Position numbers and translations under genes: made by a program
In this document: piece after piece, positions 1 to 8,968 of the stretch
Position numbering within the stretch: position 1 is the first letter of the stretch
How the letters are laid out: each line of letters begins with the position of its first letter
Notes under the pieces: generated by a model
Databases searched by the model: none
Told to the model about the DNA's origin: nothing
What the model saw: the letters and a program-made list of their open reading frames with translations, nothing else
NCBI GenBank assembly: GCA_030159235.1
Contig: BSBG01000001.1
Location: forward strand, 310,001 to 374,000
DNA from: Bacillus safensis
GTDB taxonomy: Bacteria > Bacillota > Bacilli > Bacillales > Bacillaceae
Length of the DNA stretch: 64,000 bases
Reading direction: 5' to 3'

Positions 1-684
1 CAGAAAAGAGGCGCGATGATAGCAACAGTGAATCCAGAGATTGGCTATGCAGCTATGAAGGATCATGCATATCATGAAGTGCTCTCCTCTGCGGATTATG
101 TACTACCGGATGGTGTTGGCGTCGTAATGATGTCTCGCATGATACAAAATCCGCTTAAATCAAGAATTGCTGGCTTTGATGTCTTCATGTCTATGCTTGA
201 TCTAGCAAACAAGCAGTCTAACAGAATCTTTTTATATGGTGCGAAAAAAGAAGTGCTTGAGGCTGTCATTCAGCGAATTGATACGGAATATCCGAATGTG
301 ATCCTTGCCGGAAGCTGTGACGGCTATGAAGCAGATAAGCGTTTCGTAGCGAAGCAAATTGCACGCTCGAAACCAGATATGGTGTTCGTTGCTTTAGGTT
401 ATCCAAACCAAGAGAATTTTATTTATGAATACCGTCATTTATTCCCGCAGGCTGTTTGCATCGGTTTAGGCGGAAGCTTTGATGTTTTTAGTGGAACGGT
501 AAAGCGTGCACCACGCTGGATGATTAAGACAAATACAGAATGGCTCTACAGACTGATTGTAAATCCATGGAGATGGAAACGAATGCTGAATATTCCTAAG
601 TACGCTTTTGCTGTAATGAAAGAAAGCAAAGGAAAAAAACGTTACTATCCTGAGCAAGTAAAGGATCAGACGAAGCAGCTGTGA
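1..684 (+). CDS. tagA: N-acetylmannosaminyltransferase TagA (5' end outside window)
   Basis: WecG/TagA/CpsF-family glycosyltransferase that adds N-acetylmannosamine to undecaprenyl-PP-GlcNAc, the committed step of wall teichoic acid linkage-unit synthesis on the inner membrane face. The reading frame is open from base 1, and the residues before the first ATG (QKRGA) still align with B. subtilis TagA as I remember it, so the ATG at 16 is internal and about 30 N-terminal residues lie upstream of the window. Family motifs seen: LPDGVGVV, RIFLYGAKKE, FVALGYPNQE, GLGGSFDVFSG and the C-terminal NPWRWKRM. It is followed 11 bp later by tagB, as in the tagAB operon. Confidence 0.95.
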   Translation, partial: QKRGAMIATVNPEIGYAAMKDHAYHEVLSSADYVLPDGVGVVMMSRMIQNPLKSRIAGFDVFMSMLDLANKQSNRIFLYGAKKEVLEAVIQRIDTEYPNVILAGSCDGYEADKRFVAKQIARSKPDMVFVALGYPNQENFIYEYRHLFPQAVCIGLGGSFDVFSGTVKRAPRWMIKTNTEWLYRLIVNPWRWKRMLNIPKYAFAVMKESKGKKRYYPEQVKDQTKQL

Positions 685-695
685 GAGACTGACAA

Positions 696-1883
696 ATGAT
701 GAATATGCGCTCAATAATCATTTCATGTTACGCAGCTTTCGTTTCTTTTATTGGATGGCTGATGAGCGGCGTGAAACCGCGTGAAAACCAGGTGACGTTG
801 CTTGTTTCATTCCAAGAAAATGCGGCTGCTCTCATTGAAACTTATCAACAACAGGCGAACATGACAATGAAGCTCACTGTCCTCTATACGAAGCATGCTT
901 CCGCGATAGAAAAGGACGGGCCTCATCTGTCATTTCGCTATTTTCATGAAAAAAATCCTCTCCATCTCATTCAATGTATGTATACGATGTTTAAAAGTAA
1001 GGTTGTCGTGACGGATAATTACTTTCTCATGACTAGTGCACTCAGAAAACGGTCTTCTACAACCTGTATTCAAGTATGGCATGCCAATGGGGCTTTGAAA
1101 AAGTTCGGCCTTGAAGATGCTTCAAATTCGGGCCGGAGTCCACGTGACATTGAACGGTTCAAACGCGTCTATGCGTCTTTTGATTATATCGTTACAGGCT
1201 CAGATCACATGCGTGAGATTTTCAAAACCTCATTTGGTGTCAATGACGAACGTTTTTTACCAACTGGTGTGCCATTTACGGATGTGTACTATGATCATCA
1301 ACTGCCTTCCTTGAGGCTGAATGATGTCCCAAAAGGGAAAAAGATTCTGCTCTATGCACCGACCTATCGCGACTTTGCAATGGACGATCTTGTCCTGCCT
1401 TTTTCAAAAGAGCAATTGCAAACAGAGCTGAATGGCGACTATATTCTGCTCGTCAAGCTTCATCCTGCGGTGAAACATTTAGCGAAAGCAGAAACAGACA
1501 GTGAATGGATCTTTGATGTGTCTGATCAGCCGCTCTATCCATTACTTTGTGCTTGTGATGTCTTGATAACAGATTACTCGTCGATTGTGTTTGAATATGC
1601 GCTGCTTGAAAAGCCTGTCTTGTTCTTTACTTATGACTTAGAAATGTACCGAGAAAAACGCGGCTTAGTCGATCAGTATGAAGGCATCATTCCTGGAAAG
1701 GCTTGCGTCACTCAAGACATGCTCTTGCAGGAGCTTTTGCATCTGAACGCAGCAGACAATAGAGAACGAATTAAAACCTTTGCTGAGGAATGGAACCAAT
1801 ATTCAAAGGGACAATCAAGTCAGCAGCTCTTATCCTTTATCGAACAGCAGATTTTACACAAAAAACGTCCGGCTTCTCATTAG
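696..1883 (+). CDS. tagB: Teichoic acid primase, CDP-glycerol glycerophosphotransferase TagB
   Basis: TagB transfers the first glycerol phosphate from CDP-glycerol to the ManNAc-GlcNAc-PP-undecaprenol linkage unit, directly after TagA. The 395-residue protein has a hydrophobic N-terminus (about residues 5-24) and the CDP-glycerol glycerophosphotransferase fold: VWHANGALKKFG near residue 130, LLYAPTYRD near 215, VKLHPAV near 250 and ITDYSSIVFEYALLEKPVLFF near 290-315. It is single-domain, unlike the longer polymerase TagF. The ribosome binding site is weak (GAGAG), so a start at the second ATG (699) is possible. The last codons and stop lie inside a bidirectional terminator. Confidence 0.93.
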   Translation: MMNMRSIIISCYAAFVSFIGWLMSGVKPRENQVTLLVSFQENAAALIETYQQQANMTMKLTVLYTKHASAIEKDGPHLSFRYFHEKNPLHLIQCMYTMFKSKVVVTDNYFLMTSALRKRSSTTCIQVWHANGALKKFGLEDASNSGRSPRDIERFKRVYASFDYIVTGSDHMREIFKTSFGVNDERFLPTGVPFTDVYYDHQLPSLRLNDVPKGKKILLYAPTYRDFAMDDLVLPFSKEQLQTELNGDYILLVKLHPAVKHLAKAETDSEWIFDVSDQPLYPLLCACDVLITDYSSIVFEYALLEKPVLFFTYDLEMYREKRGLVDQYEGIIPGKACVTQDMLLQELLHLNAADNRERIKTFAEEWNQYSKGQSSQQLLSFIEQQILHKKRPASH

Positions 1884-1897
1884 GAAGCACGGACGTT
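1864..1897. terminator. Bidirectional terminator between tagB and lytD
   Basis: Stem AACGTCCG/CGGACGTT with an inner GCTTC/GGAAGC stem. The tagB stop codon sits in the loop. T-rich tracts follow on both strands (TTATTTTATTT on plus, TTTTTT on minus), so it can serve both convergent genes. Confidence 0.85.
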
Positions 1898-1900
1898 ATT

Positions 1901-4531
1901 TTATTTGTTATAAACCGGAATATCGTAATACAGCGTATAGCTATCAAGCAGGTTATACAAACTATACATACGAGTGACTTGTTTATATGCCCAACCAATA
2001 TCTGTTGCATATTGATGAGTGGCTGAAGCAGACCAGCGCATTTTATAAATCGTATCTTGTTTGTATGTGGCATTATTGATGTAGCTGTTGCCAATGAATT
2101 TTGCCCCGCCAATAATGGCTGCCTCTGGCGTGAACCATTGCTGTTCATACGCATATTTTGCCCCGAGATAATTCGGATTGCTGTCGTATGCGCCAATGCC
2201 ATACATGTTATATACTTTCTTCCCATTAAACATTGTGCCATTCGCTAAAATGGAACTTCCATTACCTGTTTCAAGCAGCGCATGAGAAATGAGATAAATT
2301 TCGTTAATATGATACGTTTTCGCTGCTGTAATAAAGGCTTGTCCTTTACCCGCAAGAATCCCTTTGCCTGCTAAAATCTTTGCATTAACTTCTGCCGGAT
2401 CAAGATTTGCAGCTTCAGAGAGTTTCAGAAATTGAAAATAGGATTGAGTGCCCTCAGCAATATTGGCTGGATCTACATATTTTTGCACCTCTGCGGAACT
2501 TGCATTTCTCCAGCCGAGGTTGATCTTGATCCAGTTTCCTTCTTTTCCGAGCTGCTTCACTTTTGTTCCTTTATTCAGCTGTGCCACAATGTTGCTTGAA
2601 GAGCTTGAATCAGGTGTAGAACGGACATTTAAGCCGTCCGTATTCACAGTTGACGTCGCCGTGTCTACATATGTTGCATAGACATAGGCTGCACCGTCAG
2701 TCTGTGGCGACACCTTCATTTGTTTGTTCACCATCTCATTGACCGTGAGATTGTAGTTCGTTTGCATGACCATTGGGCCATTTTTCATTTTTACAGCTGT
2801 GGCTGTCCAGCCATATTGGCTTTTCACAAAAGCAATGGCATCATTTACAGTTTGTAATCCTGTAAATTGCTGCGTCAAATTGATTTTATAAGTTGGTTTC
2901 GTTGTTGTTGTATACTTAGCTGTTTCATTCCGTTTTTTGAAAAACGCGATGCCTTTGTCACGCAGTGCAGCTGTTGAGATGACACCTGTTTTGATCTGAT
3001 ATTGACCATAATCAGTTGCACCTGTTTTTTGAGCAGCTGCCTTCATTTTTTGTTTCGTCAAATAGCTAATTGCTTGATTCAGTTTTGTCTGATTCACTGT
3101 CGGCTCTGTCGTGATACGGTATTGCTTGACCGCTGCTGTCAGCGTTTTTGTACTGCTGGCAACACCATTTTTCTTGATGATGTCTTGAGCCTGCTTGACT
3201 TTACTTTGATCAAATACAGGTGTTGTCTTAAGACTATATGTTTTACTGACAGCTTGTCCCTTACCTGTTGTGATGCTGCTTGTCATTTTTTGCGTTTTTA
3301 AGTATGCGGCACCTTTATCCACTTTTGCTTTGTCCACTGCTTGATTGACGACGAGTCGATACGTGCTGTCAGATACCTTGCCTGTTTTTTTCGTTGTCGC
3401 AGTTACCTTTTTCTTTTGGAAGAAAGCCGTTGCTTTTTTCGCTTGATCATCTCCCAAAAGGTTTCCAGTCACTACTTGGTATGGCTGTGTAGAAGAGATC
3501 TTTTTGGACGTGTAGCGCCATTTCTTTTTCTTGAAAAACGCCACCGTTTTTGCGTAAGCTGTATCGTTCAATTGATTGAGCTTCACGATATAATTTTTTG
3601 TTTTCCCCACTCGCTGCACAGTACCTGCAGCACCGGTTTGTTTCTTAATCTGAGTCACAGCTGAAGCGGCTTGTTTGTTGTCTTTGAAATAGCCCGATTC
3701 CATGCTGTAAACATTTTTTAAGGCGCCTGTCTTTTGAATCTTCCCGCTGATCTTTGCTTCTTTTTGCAGCTGGGTTAAAAGCGTCTGCGCTTTCGACTGG
3801 TTGGCTTGCGCAGCAGATGTAACAATGTAATACGGCTTGCCTGCTGTCACTGTTTGAAGCACCGGTTTTAAACCAGATGCCTTTTGAAAGCCTTGCAGGA
3901 TGGTATTTGCCTTACTTTGTCCAACAACACCGCTTGAAATCAGCTGATACACAGTGCCAGCCTTGGTTTCGGTTTGGTATGTACTGTTGACGCCTGCCTG
4001 CTTTTGTAATTCGGTTTGAATATTTTTGACTTTCGTTTCAGAATCAATGGTTCCTGATATGACCTGATAAGAAGGTTTGCTTTGATTGATGACTTCATAG
4101 GAGCTATTGAGTCCTGATGTTTTCGTTAGCTCAAGCGAGAGCTTTTTAGCCTGACTTTCATCATTGACTGGATCAGATACGACCTTTTGTAAAGGAAGGC
4201 GGTCACCTACTGGAGACACCGTACCGCTCATGCCCACCTCTTTTTTTAATGCAGCTGCACTTGCACTCGCTGCTGTTTGCGACTCATATCCTGAGGCAGT
4301 GAGCTGATAGGTCGTCGTATTTCCTGAAGTTTGATATGTAGCTGTCCAATTTTTGTCCTTTTTCAGTGTTTCCACTGCTTTTTTCACTTCTGATTCTGTT
4401 GTAAATACCTTAGTGGTGTTCATCGTGTAAATGGATTGATCGACATAGGAGGCTGCTTGCACTTCTTTACCTGTGTGTAATGTCATACCAAAGGCAGCTG
4501 CGAGTAACATAATCTTGATGGTTTTTTTCAC
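1901..4531 (-). CDS. lytD: Secreted autolysin, beta-N-acetylglucosaminidase LytD
   Basis: Major vegetative glucosaminidase that hydrolyses GlcNAc-MurNAc bonds in peptidoglycan and acts with other autolysins in cell separation and wall turnover. The 876 residues match the length of B. subtilis LytD (880). An N-terminal signal peptide (about 1-26, ending near VQA) is followed by roughly a dozen degenerate 40-50 residue SPOR-like repeats (about 30-600), each with a Y.(I/V).(S/T)G strand and a helix ending in LKK or FKK. A bacterial SH3 domain (GLNVRSTPDSS, about 630-680) comes next, then the glucosaminidase domain with catalytic-site motif SHALLETGNGSSILANG. Upstream, GTCGATAA on the minus strand (4578-4585) resembles a sigma-D -10 box but lacks a well-spaced -35. 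Confidence 0.93.
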   Translation of the reverse strand: MKKTIKIMLLAAAFGMTLHTGKEVQAASYVDQSIYTMNTTKVFTTESEVKKAVETLKKDKNWTATYQTSGNTTTYQLTASGYESQTAASASAAALKKEVGMSGTVSPVGDRLPLQKVVSDPVNDESQAKKLSLELTKTSGLNSSYEVINQSKPSYQVISGTIDSETKVKNIQTELQKQAGVNSTYQTETKAGTVYQLISSGVVGQSKANTILQGFQKASGLKPVLQTVTAGKPYYIVTSAAQANQSKAQTLLTQLQKEAKISGKIQKTGALKNVYSMESGYFKDNKQAASAVTQIKKQTGAAGTVQRVGKTKNYIVKLNQLNDTAYAKTVAFFKKKKWRYTSKKISSTQPYQVVTGNLLGDDQAKKATAFFQKKKVTATTKKTGKVSDSTYRLVVNQAVDKAKVDKGAAYLKTQKMTSSITTGKGQAVSKTYSLKTTPVFDQSKVKQAQDIIKKNGVASSTKTLTAAVKQYRITTEPTVNQTKLNQAISYLTKQKMKAAAQKTGATDYGQYQIKTGVISTAALRDKGIAFFKKRNETAKYTTTTKPTYKINLTQQFTGLQTVNDAIAFVKSQYGWTATAVKMKNGPMVMQTNYNLTVNEMVNKQMKVSPQTDGAAYVYATYVDTATSTVNTDGLNVRSTPDSSSSSNIVAQLNKGTKVKQLGKEGNWIKINLGWRNASSAEVQKYVDPANIAEGTQSYFQFLKLSEAANLDPAEVNAKILAGKGILAGKGQAFITAAKTYHINEIYLISHALLETGNGSSILANGTMFNGKKVYNMYGIGAYDSNPNYLGAKYAYEQQWFTPEAAIIGGAKFIGNSYINNATYKQDTIYKMRWSASATHQYATDIGWAYKQVTRMYSLYNLLDSYTLYYDIPVYNK

Positions 4532-4655
4532 GTTCCCTGTCCCTCTCTTAACTTTGCATAATAGTCTACTAATCTCTTTATCGACAAAATAAGTACTCTT
4601 TCAAGTCATTTATGCAATCGAAAAATAGAGGACTCACTCAGAAGCCCTCCATTCC

Positions 4656-5606
4656 TTATATATGAGACACAATCAGCTCACAAGATCCTTCAATCGAGAA
4701 GCTTCCTGTTTCAGCTGGCAGGATAAAATGAGCCCCTTTAGGCAGTGGATATGTGTTTCCATCATGCTCTAAAGTCCCTTCTCCACTAATCACACTGCAC
4801 AGCAAAAATGGATAATCTTGTGAAAGCTCTACTTTTTGATCAATCTCCCATTTATACACGGAGAAATATTCTGCTTCGACAAATGTTCGAATGGTGATTC
4901 CCTGTCGTGTTTCAACTGATTCATCTGCATAACCGTCTACATGAGGGACAGTTGTGACATCAATGGCTTGCGCAAAATGAAGTTCACGTTCATTGCCATC
5001 CTGGTCTTTTCGTTCATAATCATATACTCGATAGGTTGTATCTGAGCTTTGCTGCGTTTCAAGGACAAGCGTTCCTTCGCAAAGCGCATGAATGGTACCG
5101 CTTGGCACATAATAAAAATCACCAGGCTTAATTTTCACCCGCCGCAAAAGACCTTCCCAATCTCCACTGTTCATCATGGTTACAAGCTCAGTTCTTGTTC
5201 TTGCATTGTGCCCATAGATCATTTCTGCGCCTTCATTGCAGTCAATGATATACCAGCACTCTGTTTTTCCAAGCTCGCCATTTTCATGTCTCTCCGCATA
5301 ATCATCGTCTGGATGAACTTGAACGGACAAATCTTGATTTGCATCTAAAATTTTGGTTAAGAGCGGGAATCGATCGCCTTCTATTCCACCGAACAATTCT
5401 CTGTGATTGTCCCACAGTTCGATCAGCGTTTTCCCTTTATACGGACCGTCTTGCACGACATTTGGTCCGTTTGGATGAGCAGAAATTGCCCAGCATTCTC
5501 CCGTTTGATCAGAAGGAATATCGTAGCCAAATTGATCCTTTAAGGCTGTACCTCCCCATATTCTTTCCTTCAATTCAGGCAGTAAAAAAATTGGTGACTG
5601 CTTCAT
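4656..5606 (-). CDS. manA: Mannose-6-phosphate isomerase, class I
   Basis: Zinc enzyme that interconverts mannose 6-phosphate and fructose 6-phosphate, feeding mannose into glycolysis or mannose phosphate into glycans. At 316 residues it matches short Bacillus class I isomerases (pmi/yvyI type). Predicted zinc ligands are Q96 and H98 in SVQVHPDDDYA, E116 in GKTECWYII, and H173 in VPSGTIHAL. It sits next to lytD as in B. subtilis, which favours the pmi orthologue. It has its own promoter about 80 bp upstream. A GGAGG-type ribosome binding site precedes the ATG. Confidence 0.93.
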   Translation of the reverse strand: MKQSPIFLLPELKERIWGGTALKDQFGYDIPSDQTGECWAISAHPNGPNVVQDGPYKGKTLIELWDNHRELFGGIEGDRFPLLTKILDANQDLSVQVHPDDDYAERHENGELGKTECWYIIDCNEGAEMIYGHNARTRTELVTMMNSGDWEGLLRRVKIKPGDFYYVPSGTIHALCEGTLVLETQQSSDTTYRVYDYERKDQDGNERELHFAQAIDVTTVPHVDGYADESVETRQGITIRTFVEAEYFSVYKWEIDQKVELSQDYPFLLCSVISGEGTLEHDGNTYPLPKGAHFILPAETGSFSIEGSCELIVSHI

Positions 5607-5648
5607 TCAGAATGACTCCTCCCTTTTCTACCCTTTGATCATCCTTGC

Positions 5649-5668
5649 CTAGTTTCATTGAAAACTAG
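5649..5668. promoter_or_regulatory. Inverted repeat in the pmi leader
   Basis: CTAGTTTC and GAAAACTAG are separated by 3 nt, an inverted repeat with one extra A in the right arm. It lies just downstream of the proposed pmi promoter and so could be an operator or an mRNA hairpin. No regulator can be assigned. Confidence 0.4.
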
Positions 5669-5681
5669 TAAGTCTCAACTT

Positions 5682-5711
5682 TTATTATGACGCTATCTAA
5701 AAAGAAGTCAA
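5682..5711 (-). promoter_or_regulatory. Sigma-A-like promoter of pmi
   Basis: On the minus strand, -35 TTGACT (5706-5711), an 18-bp spacer and -10 TAATAA (5682-5687), about 75 bp before the start codon. The -35 is good and the -10 is mediocre. Confidence 0.5.
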
Positions 5712-5729
5712 TCCTTTCAGTGCACCTAA

Positions 5730-5743
5730 TGTAAACGATATCA
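5730..5743. promoter_or_regulatory. cre site (CcpA) between the ABC importer and pmi
   Basis: TGTAAACGATATCA fits the catabolite-responsive element consensus TGWAANCGNTNWCA at every position. It is 12 bp beyond the last importer gene and about 20 bp upstream of the pmi -35 box. An upstream cre can be activating or silencing; which applies here is unknown. Confidence 0.65.
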
Positions 5744-5754
5744 CAAAACATGTT

Positions 5755-6576
5755 TTACCCTTTGACAGAGCCTGCGAGAAGCCCTTTAACAAAGTATTTT
5801 CCAAGGAGAACATAGACTAATAGTGTCGGCAGTGCAGCCAATATCGCCCCTGCCATTTGGACATTCCATTGCACAATTTGACTGCCTGATAGATTTTGCA
5901 GGGCGACCATCACCGGCTGATGCTCCGCAGTCGTCATCGTGACGGCAAATAAGAATTCATTCCACACATTTGTGAACTGCCAAATGGCAACCACAACGAA
6001 TCCCGTGATCGAAAGCGGAAGAATCATATGTCTGAAAATCCCGATAAACCCCGCGCCATCCATTTTCGCCGATTCAATCATTTCATCAGGAATGCTCACA
6101 TAGAAATTTCGGAACATGAGTGTTGTGATCGGAAGTCCGTATACGACATGGACTAGCACAAGCCCTGGAATTGAATTATACAATCCGACTTCACGTAAAA
6201 ATTGAATGAGCGGGATGAGAATACTTTGGTAGGGGATGAACATCCCAAACAGCATCAATGTAAAAACGACTTCTGATCCTTTAAAGCGCCATTTTGACAA
6301 CACATAGCCATTCATCGCACCTAACACCGCCGACAGTAAGGTAGCTGGAATGACAAGATACAGTGAATTCATTAAATTGGGCGATAGCTTTTCAAAAGCA
6401 ATTTGATAGCTTGAAAAATCAAGTGTAGATGGAAGCGACCACATTCGTTCAAGGGTTACTTCACCTAATGGCTTTAAGCTTGTGACGAGCATGACATAGA
6501 CAGGCATGAGAAAAAACAGACTGCACAAAATCAGTAAAGCATAGAGCGCTGGGCGTATGAACCGTCTTGCGATCAT
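5755..6576 (-). CDS. Carbohydrate ABC transporter permease (MsmG/GanQ type)
   Basis: Second inner-membrane permease of a CUT1 sugar importer. The 273-residue protein has six predicted membrane spans, beginning with ALYALLILCSLFFLMPVYVMLV. The permease EAA loop reads EMIESAKMDGAGFIGIFRHM followed by ILP, the contact site for the ATPase. It overlaps the preceding permease gene by 4 bp (ATGA type), so the two are translationally coupled. No ATP-binding protein is encoded nearby; in Bacillus such importers share the ATPase MsmX encoded elsewhere. The substrate is not determinable from sequence. The family call is secure. Confidence 0.92.
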   Translation of the reverse strand: MIARRFIRPALYALLILCSLFFLMPVYVMLVTSLKPLGEVTLERMWSLPSTLDFSSYQIAFEKLSPNLMNSLYLVIPATLLSAVLGAMNGYVLSKWRFKGSEVVFTLMLFGMFIPYQSILIPLIQFLREVGLYNSIPGLVLVHVVYGLPITTLMFRNFYVSIPDEMIESAKMDGAGFIGIFRHMILPLSITGFVVVAIWQFTNVWNEFLFAVTMTTAEHQPVMVALQNLSGSQIVQWNVQMAGAILAALPTLLVYVLLGKYFVKGLLAGSVKG

Positions 6577-7544
6577 GATGAAGCCCCCTTTCGGCTAGAC
6601 AGGAGATATGGCACGATAAAGACCGCAACAGAGATCAGCATGACGATCGCAATAGCGGCACCGCCTGCATAATGGTTTCCTCTAAAGGTCATTTCAAACA
6701 TATATACGCCCGGAACATCCGTGACAAAGTTCGCACCTGGTCCTGTCATCGAGTAAATCAAATCGAAAATTTTTAAAGAAATATGAGCCATGATAATAAT
6801 GACACTTGCCGTAATCGGTTTTAAAAGAGGGAAAATGATCTTCCAGTAAATCTGCCACTCCGATGCGCCATCCATTCTAGCAGCCTCTCTCACTTCCTCG
6901 GGAATTCCTCTCAGACCCGCCAAATACATGGCCAGAGAAAAGCCGGTCATTTGCCAAACAGCTGCAATCACAACTGCAATCATGGCCGCAGGTACACCAA
7001 ACTCAATTTTCCCCCAGACAAATCCGGCCAATATGTTCGTATCCGTATACCACTTAGGCTGAATACCAAGCGTTTTCAAAAATAAATTCACCCCAGTTGA
7101 TGGGTTTAAAATCCATTGCCATACGACACCTGTGACAACGAAGGAAAGGGCCATTGGAAAGAAAAATAGATTCCGAAAAATAGATTCACCCTTGATCTTC
7201 TGGTCTAGTAAAATCGCAAGTGTGAGACCAGAAGCAATGACCGCTCCAATAAAAAAGAGAGTAAAAAAGACCGTGTTTCGAAGATCTGATTGAAAGCGGA
7301 AATCTTGAAACAGCATGACATAATTCCGAAAGCCCGCGAAAGAGAAATCAGGAACAAGCGAGGTCCAGTTTGATAATGAAACATACCCTGTCCAGCCGAT
7401 AAAGCCGTAAACAAAGATAAATAATAAAACCGCTGACGGGGCTAAAAATAGCAGCGCCAGCAGCTGGTCCCCATTCCACTTTTTCCGAACACGTTTGACC
7501 TTGGGTGCTGGTGTTTTGGTGATCGGCGATGTGTCCATGCGCAT
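6573..7544 (-). CDS. Carbohydrate ABC transporter permease (MsmF/GanP type)
   Basis: First permease of the CUT1 importer, 323 residues, with a basic cytosolic N-terminus (KVKRVRKKW) and six or more membrane spans starting LLALLFLAPSAVLLFIFVYGF. The EAA loop is EEVREAARMDGASEWQIYWK followed by IIFPLL. It is separated from the binding-protein gene by an intercistronic hairpin and has its own AAAGGAG ribosome binding site, which suggests lower expression than the binding protein. It pairs with the following MsmG-type permease to form the membrane channel. Confidence 0.92.
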   Translation of the reverse strand: MRMDTSPITKTPAPKVKRVRKKWNGDQLLALLFLAPSAVLLFIFVYGFIGWTGYVSLSNWTSLVPDFSFAGFRNYVMLFQDFRFQSDLRNTVFFTLFFIGAVIASGLTLAILLDQKIKGESIFRNLFFFPMALSFVVTGVVWQWILNPSTGVNLFLKTLGIQPKWYTDTNILAGFVWGKIEFGVPAAMIAVVIAAVWQMTGFSLAMYLAGLRGIPEEVREAARMDGASEWQIYWKIIFPLLKPITASVIIIMAHISLKIFDLIYSMTGPGANFVTDVPGVYMFEMTFRGNHYAGGAAIAIVMLISVAVFIVPYLLSSRKGASS

Positions 7545-7562
7545 GAAGCTACACTCCTTTTT

Positions 7563-7592
7563 AAAAAAGAGGCGGTGCTAAGTCGCCGCCTC
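7563..7592 (-). terminator. Intra-operon terminator between binding protein and permeases
   Basis: Minus-strand hairpin GAGGCGG/CCGCCTC with a 10-nt loop followed by TTTTTT. It lies between the binding-protein gene and the permeases transcribed after it, so it probably acts as a partial terminator that sets a high binding-protein to permease ratio. Confidence 0.8.
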
Positions 7593-7600
7593 CTTCGTCT

Positions 7601-8866
7601 TTATTTCATTGAATCTTTTAAAGATGATACAAACTGACTGCTGTCTTTTTGTGTCACGAAGATATTGACGGCTTGATTTGCTTTTGTCACAAACCCTTCT
7701 TCAGCAGCTGAGCCATGAGCAAGAGACGGTGCCAGCTTTGACTCTTTAAAGGCCTTCATCGCCGATTTTCCGTATTCATCATATTTTGATACATCTGCAT
7801 CCACACGTGCCGGAATCGATCCCTTTAGCGGATTAAACGCATCCTGTCCTTCCACAGATCCTAAAACAGATAAGAATTTCTTCACGTTTTCTGGCTGTTT
7901 AACGCCCTTTGGCAGTCCGAATGTATCGGTGATCACCATAAAGCTCCCCTCCGTACCTGGAGTTGCCACGTATCCGAAGTCTTGATTGACCTTCAAGTCT
8001 AGATCATTCACAAAGTATCCCTTTGCCCAATCGCCCATGACATTCATTGCAGCTTCCCCTTTTGCCACGAGCTGTGAGGCATCCTGCCAGTTACGTGAGC
8101 TGTGATCATTATTGACGTATTCGAGCATGCGTCCAAAGATATCTGCCGCTTCCTTCACTTTTGCGTCGTCCATTTTCAAGTCGCCCGCCCAAAGTTTTTG
8201 ATAATCATCTGCACCTAATACACCAAGCAGGACGCTCTCAAACAAATGAGTCGCTGCCCAAGGTTCTTTATCCCCAAGTGCAAGCGGCGTAATTCCCTTT
8301 TTCTTTAATGCATCTGCTGTTTTGAAAAATTCATCAAATGTCGCTGGCGGCTCTAAGCCTGCATCATCAAATACCTTCTTGTTATACCAAAGCACATTGC
8401 CTCGGTGAATATTCACTGGTACTGAATAGATTTTTCCATCTTTGCTCACAAGATCAATCAATGATTCTGGAAATTTGTCCTTCCATCCTTCTTTTTCATA
8501 AAGATCATCCAGTGGCTCCATTTTACCTGCCGCAACCCAGCTTTCATTCAGCTCTGCCCCGCCATGTACTTGGAACGTAGCTGGCGGGTCATTTCCCTGC
8601 ATTCGGCTAGTCAGCACAGCCTTTGCATTTGTACCGGCACCACCTGCGACGGCGGCATTTTCAATTGGAATGTCTTTATTTTTCTCTTCAAACAATTGAA
8701 TGAGTGCCTTCAGTCCGTCTTCCTCACCTGCACCAGTCCACCAAGAGAAAATTTCCAGCTTCTCTGCTCCGCCTTCTTTTTTTGCATCTGAGTTCGTTGA
8801 AGAACTGCAGGCAGTGATGATCAGCATACAGATTGCTAACAGCGTAAAGCCTAATTTGAACTTCAT
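7601..8866 (-). CDS. Sugar ABC transporter substrate-binding lipoprotein
   Basis: Extracellular solute-binding protein (family 1, MalE/MsmE-like) that delivers an oligosaccharide to the two permeases encoded after it. The signal peptide ends in lipobox IITAC with C20 as the lipidated residue, followed by a Ser-rich tether. The mature part is of CUT1 binding-protein size (421 residues in all) with LEIFSWWTGAGEEDGLKAL near residue 38 and the family motif WYNKKVFDDAGLEPP near 160. The ligand cannot be read from the sequence. It is the first gene of the importer unit, with a promoter and a cre site directly upstream, and follows the regulator genes on the same strand. Confidence 0.92.
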   Translation of the reverse strand: MKFKLGFTLLAICMLIITACSSSTNSDAKKEGGAEKLEIFSWWTGAGEEDGLKALIQLFEEKNKDIPIENAAVAGGAGTNAKAVLTSRMQGNDPPATFQVHGGAELNESWVAAGKMEPLDDLYEKEGWKDKFPESLIDLVSKDGKIYSVPVNIHRGNVLWYNKKVFDDAGLEPPATFDEFFKTADALKKKGITPLALGDKEPWAATHLFESVLLGVLGADDYQKLWAGDLKMDDAKVKEAADIFGRMLEYVNNDHSSRNWQDASQLVAKGEAAMNVMGDWAKGYFVNDLDLKVNQDFGYVATPGTEGSFMVITDTFGLPKGVKQPENVKKFLSVLGSVEGQDAFNPLKGSIPARVDADVSKYDEYGKSAMKAFKESKLAPSLAHGSAAEEGFVTKANQAVNIFVTQKDSSQFVSSLKDSMK

Positions 8867-8888
8867 GAGTGATCCCCCATCCCTATTT

Positions 8889-8913
8889 TGTAAGCGTTAT
8901 CAAATTAAGTATA
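8889..8913 (-). promoter_or_regulatory. Importer promoter -10 and overlapping-leader cre site
   Basis: On the minus strand a -10 TATACT (8908-8913) is followed 5 bp later by a perfect cre, TGTAAGCGTTATCA read on plus at 8889-8902, some 22 bp before the start codon. There is no good -35 (only GAAAAA), as expected for a promoter that needs an activator such as the neighbouring AraC-type response regulator. The cre position suits a CcpA block of initiation. Confidence 0.65.
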
Positions 8914-8968
8914 ATGGCAGATCCTTGCTTTTTTTCAGGTAAACTTCTTCACTTTTTTATGAAATTCT

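Noticed and set aside
1837-3664. Several open frames of 60-130 codons opposite lytD
   Set aside because: They lack ribosome binding sites and are shadows of the repetitive lytD coding sequence.
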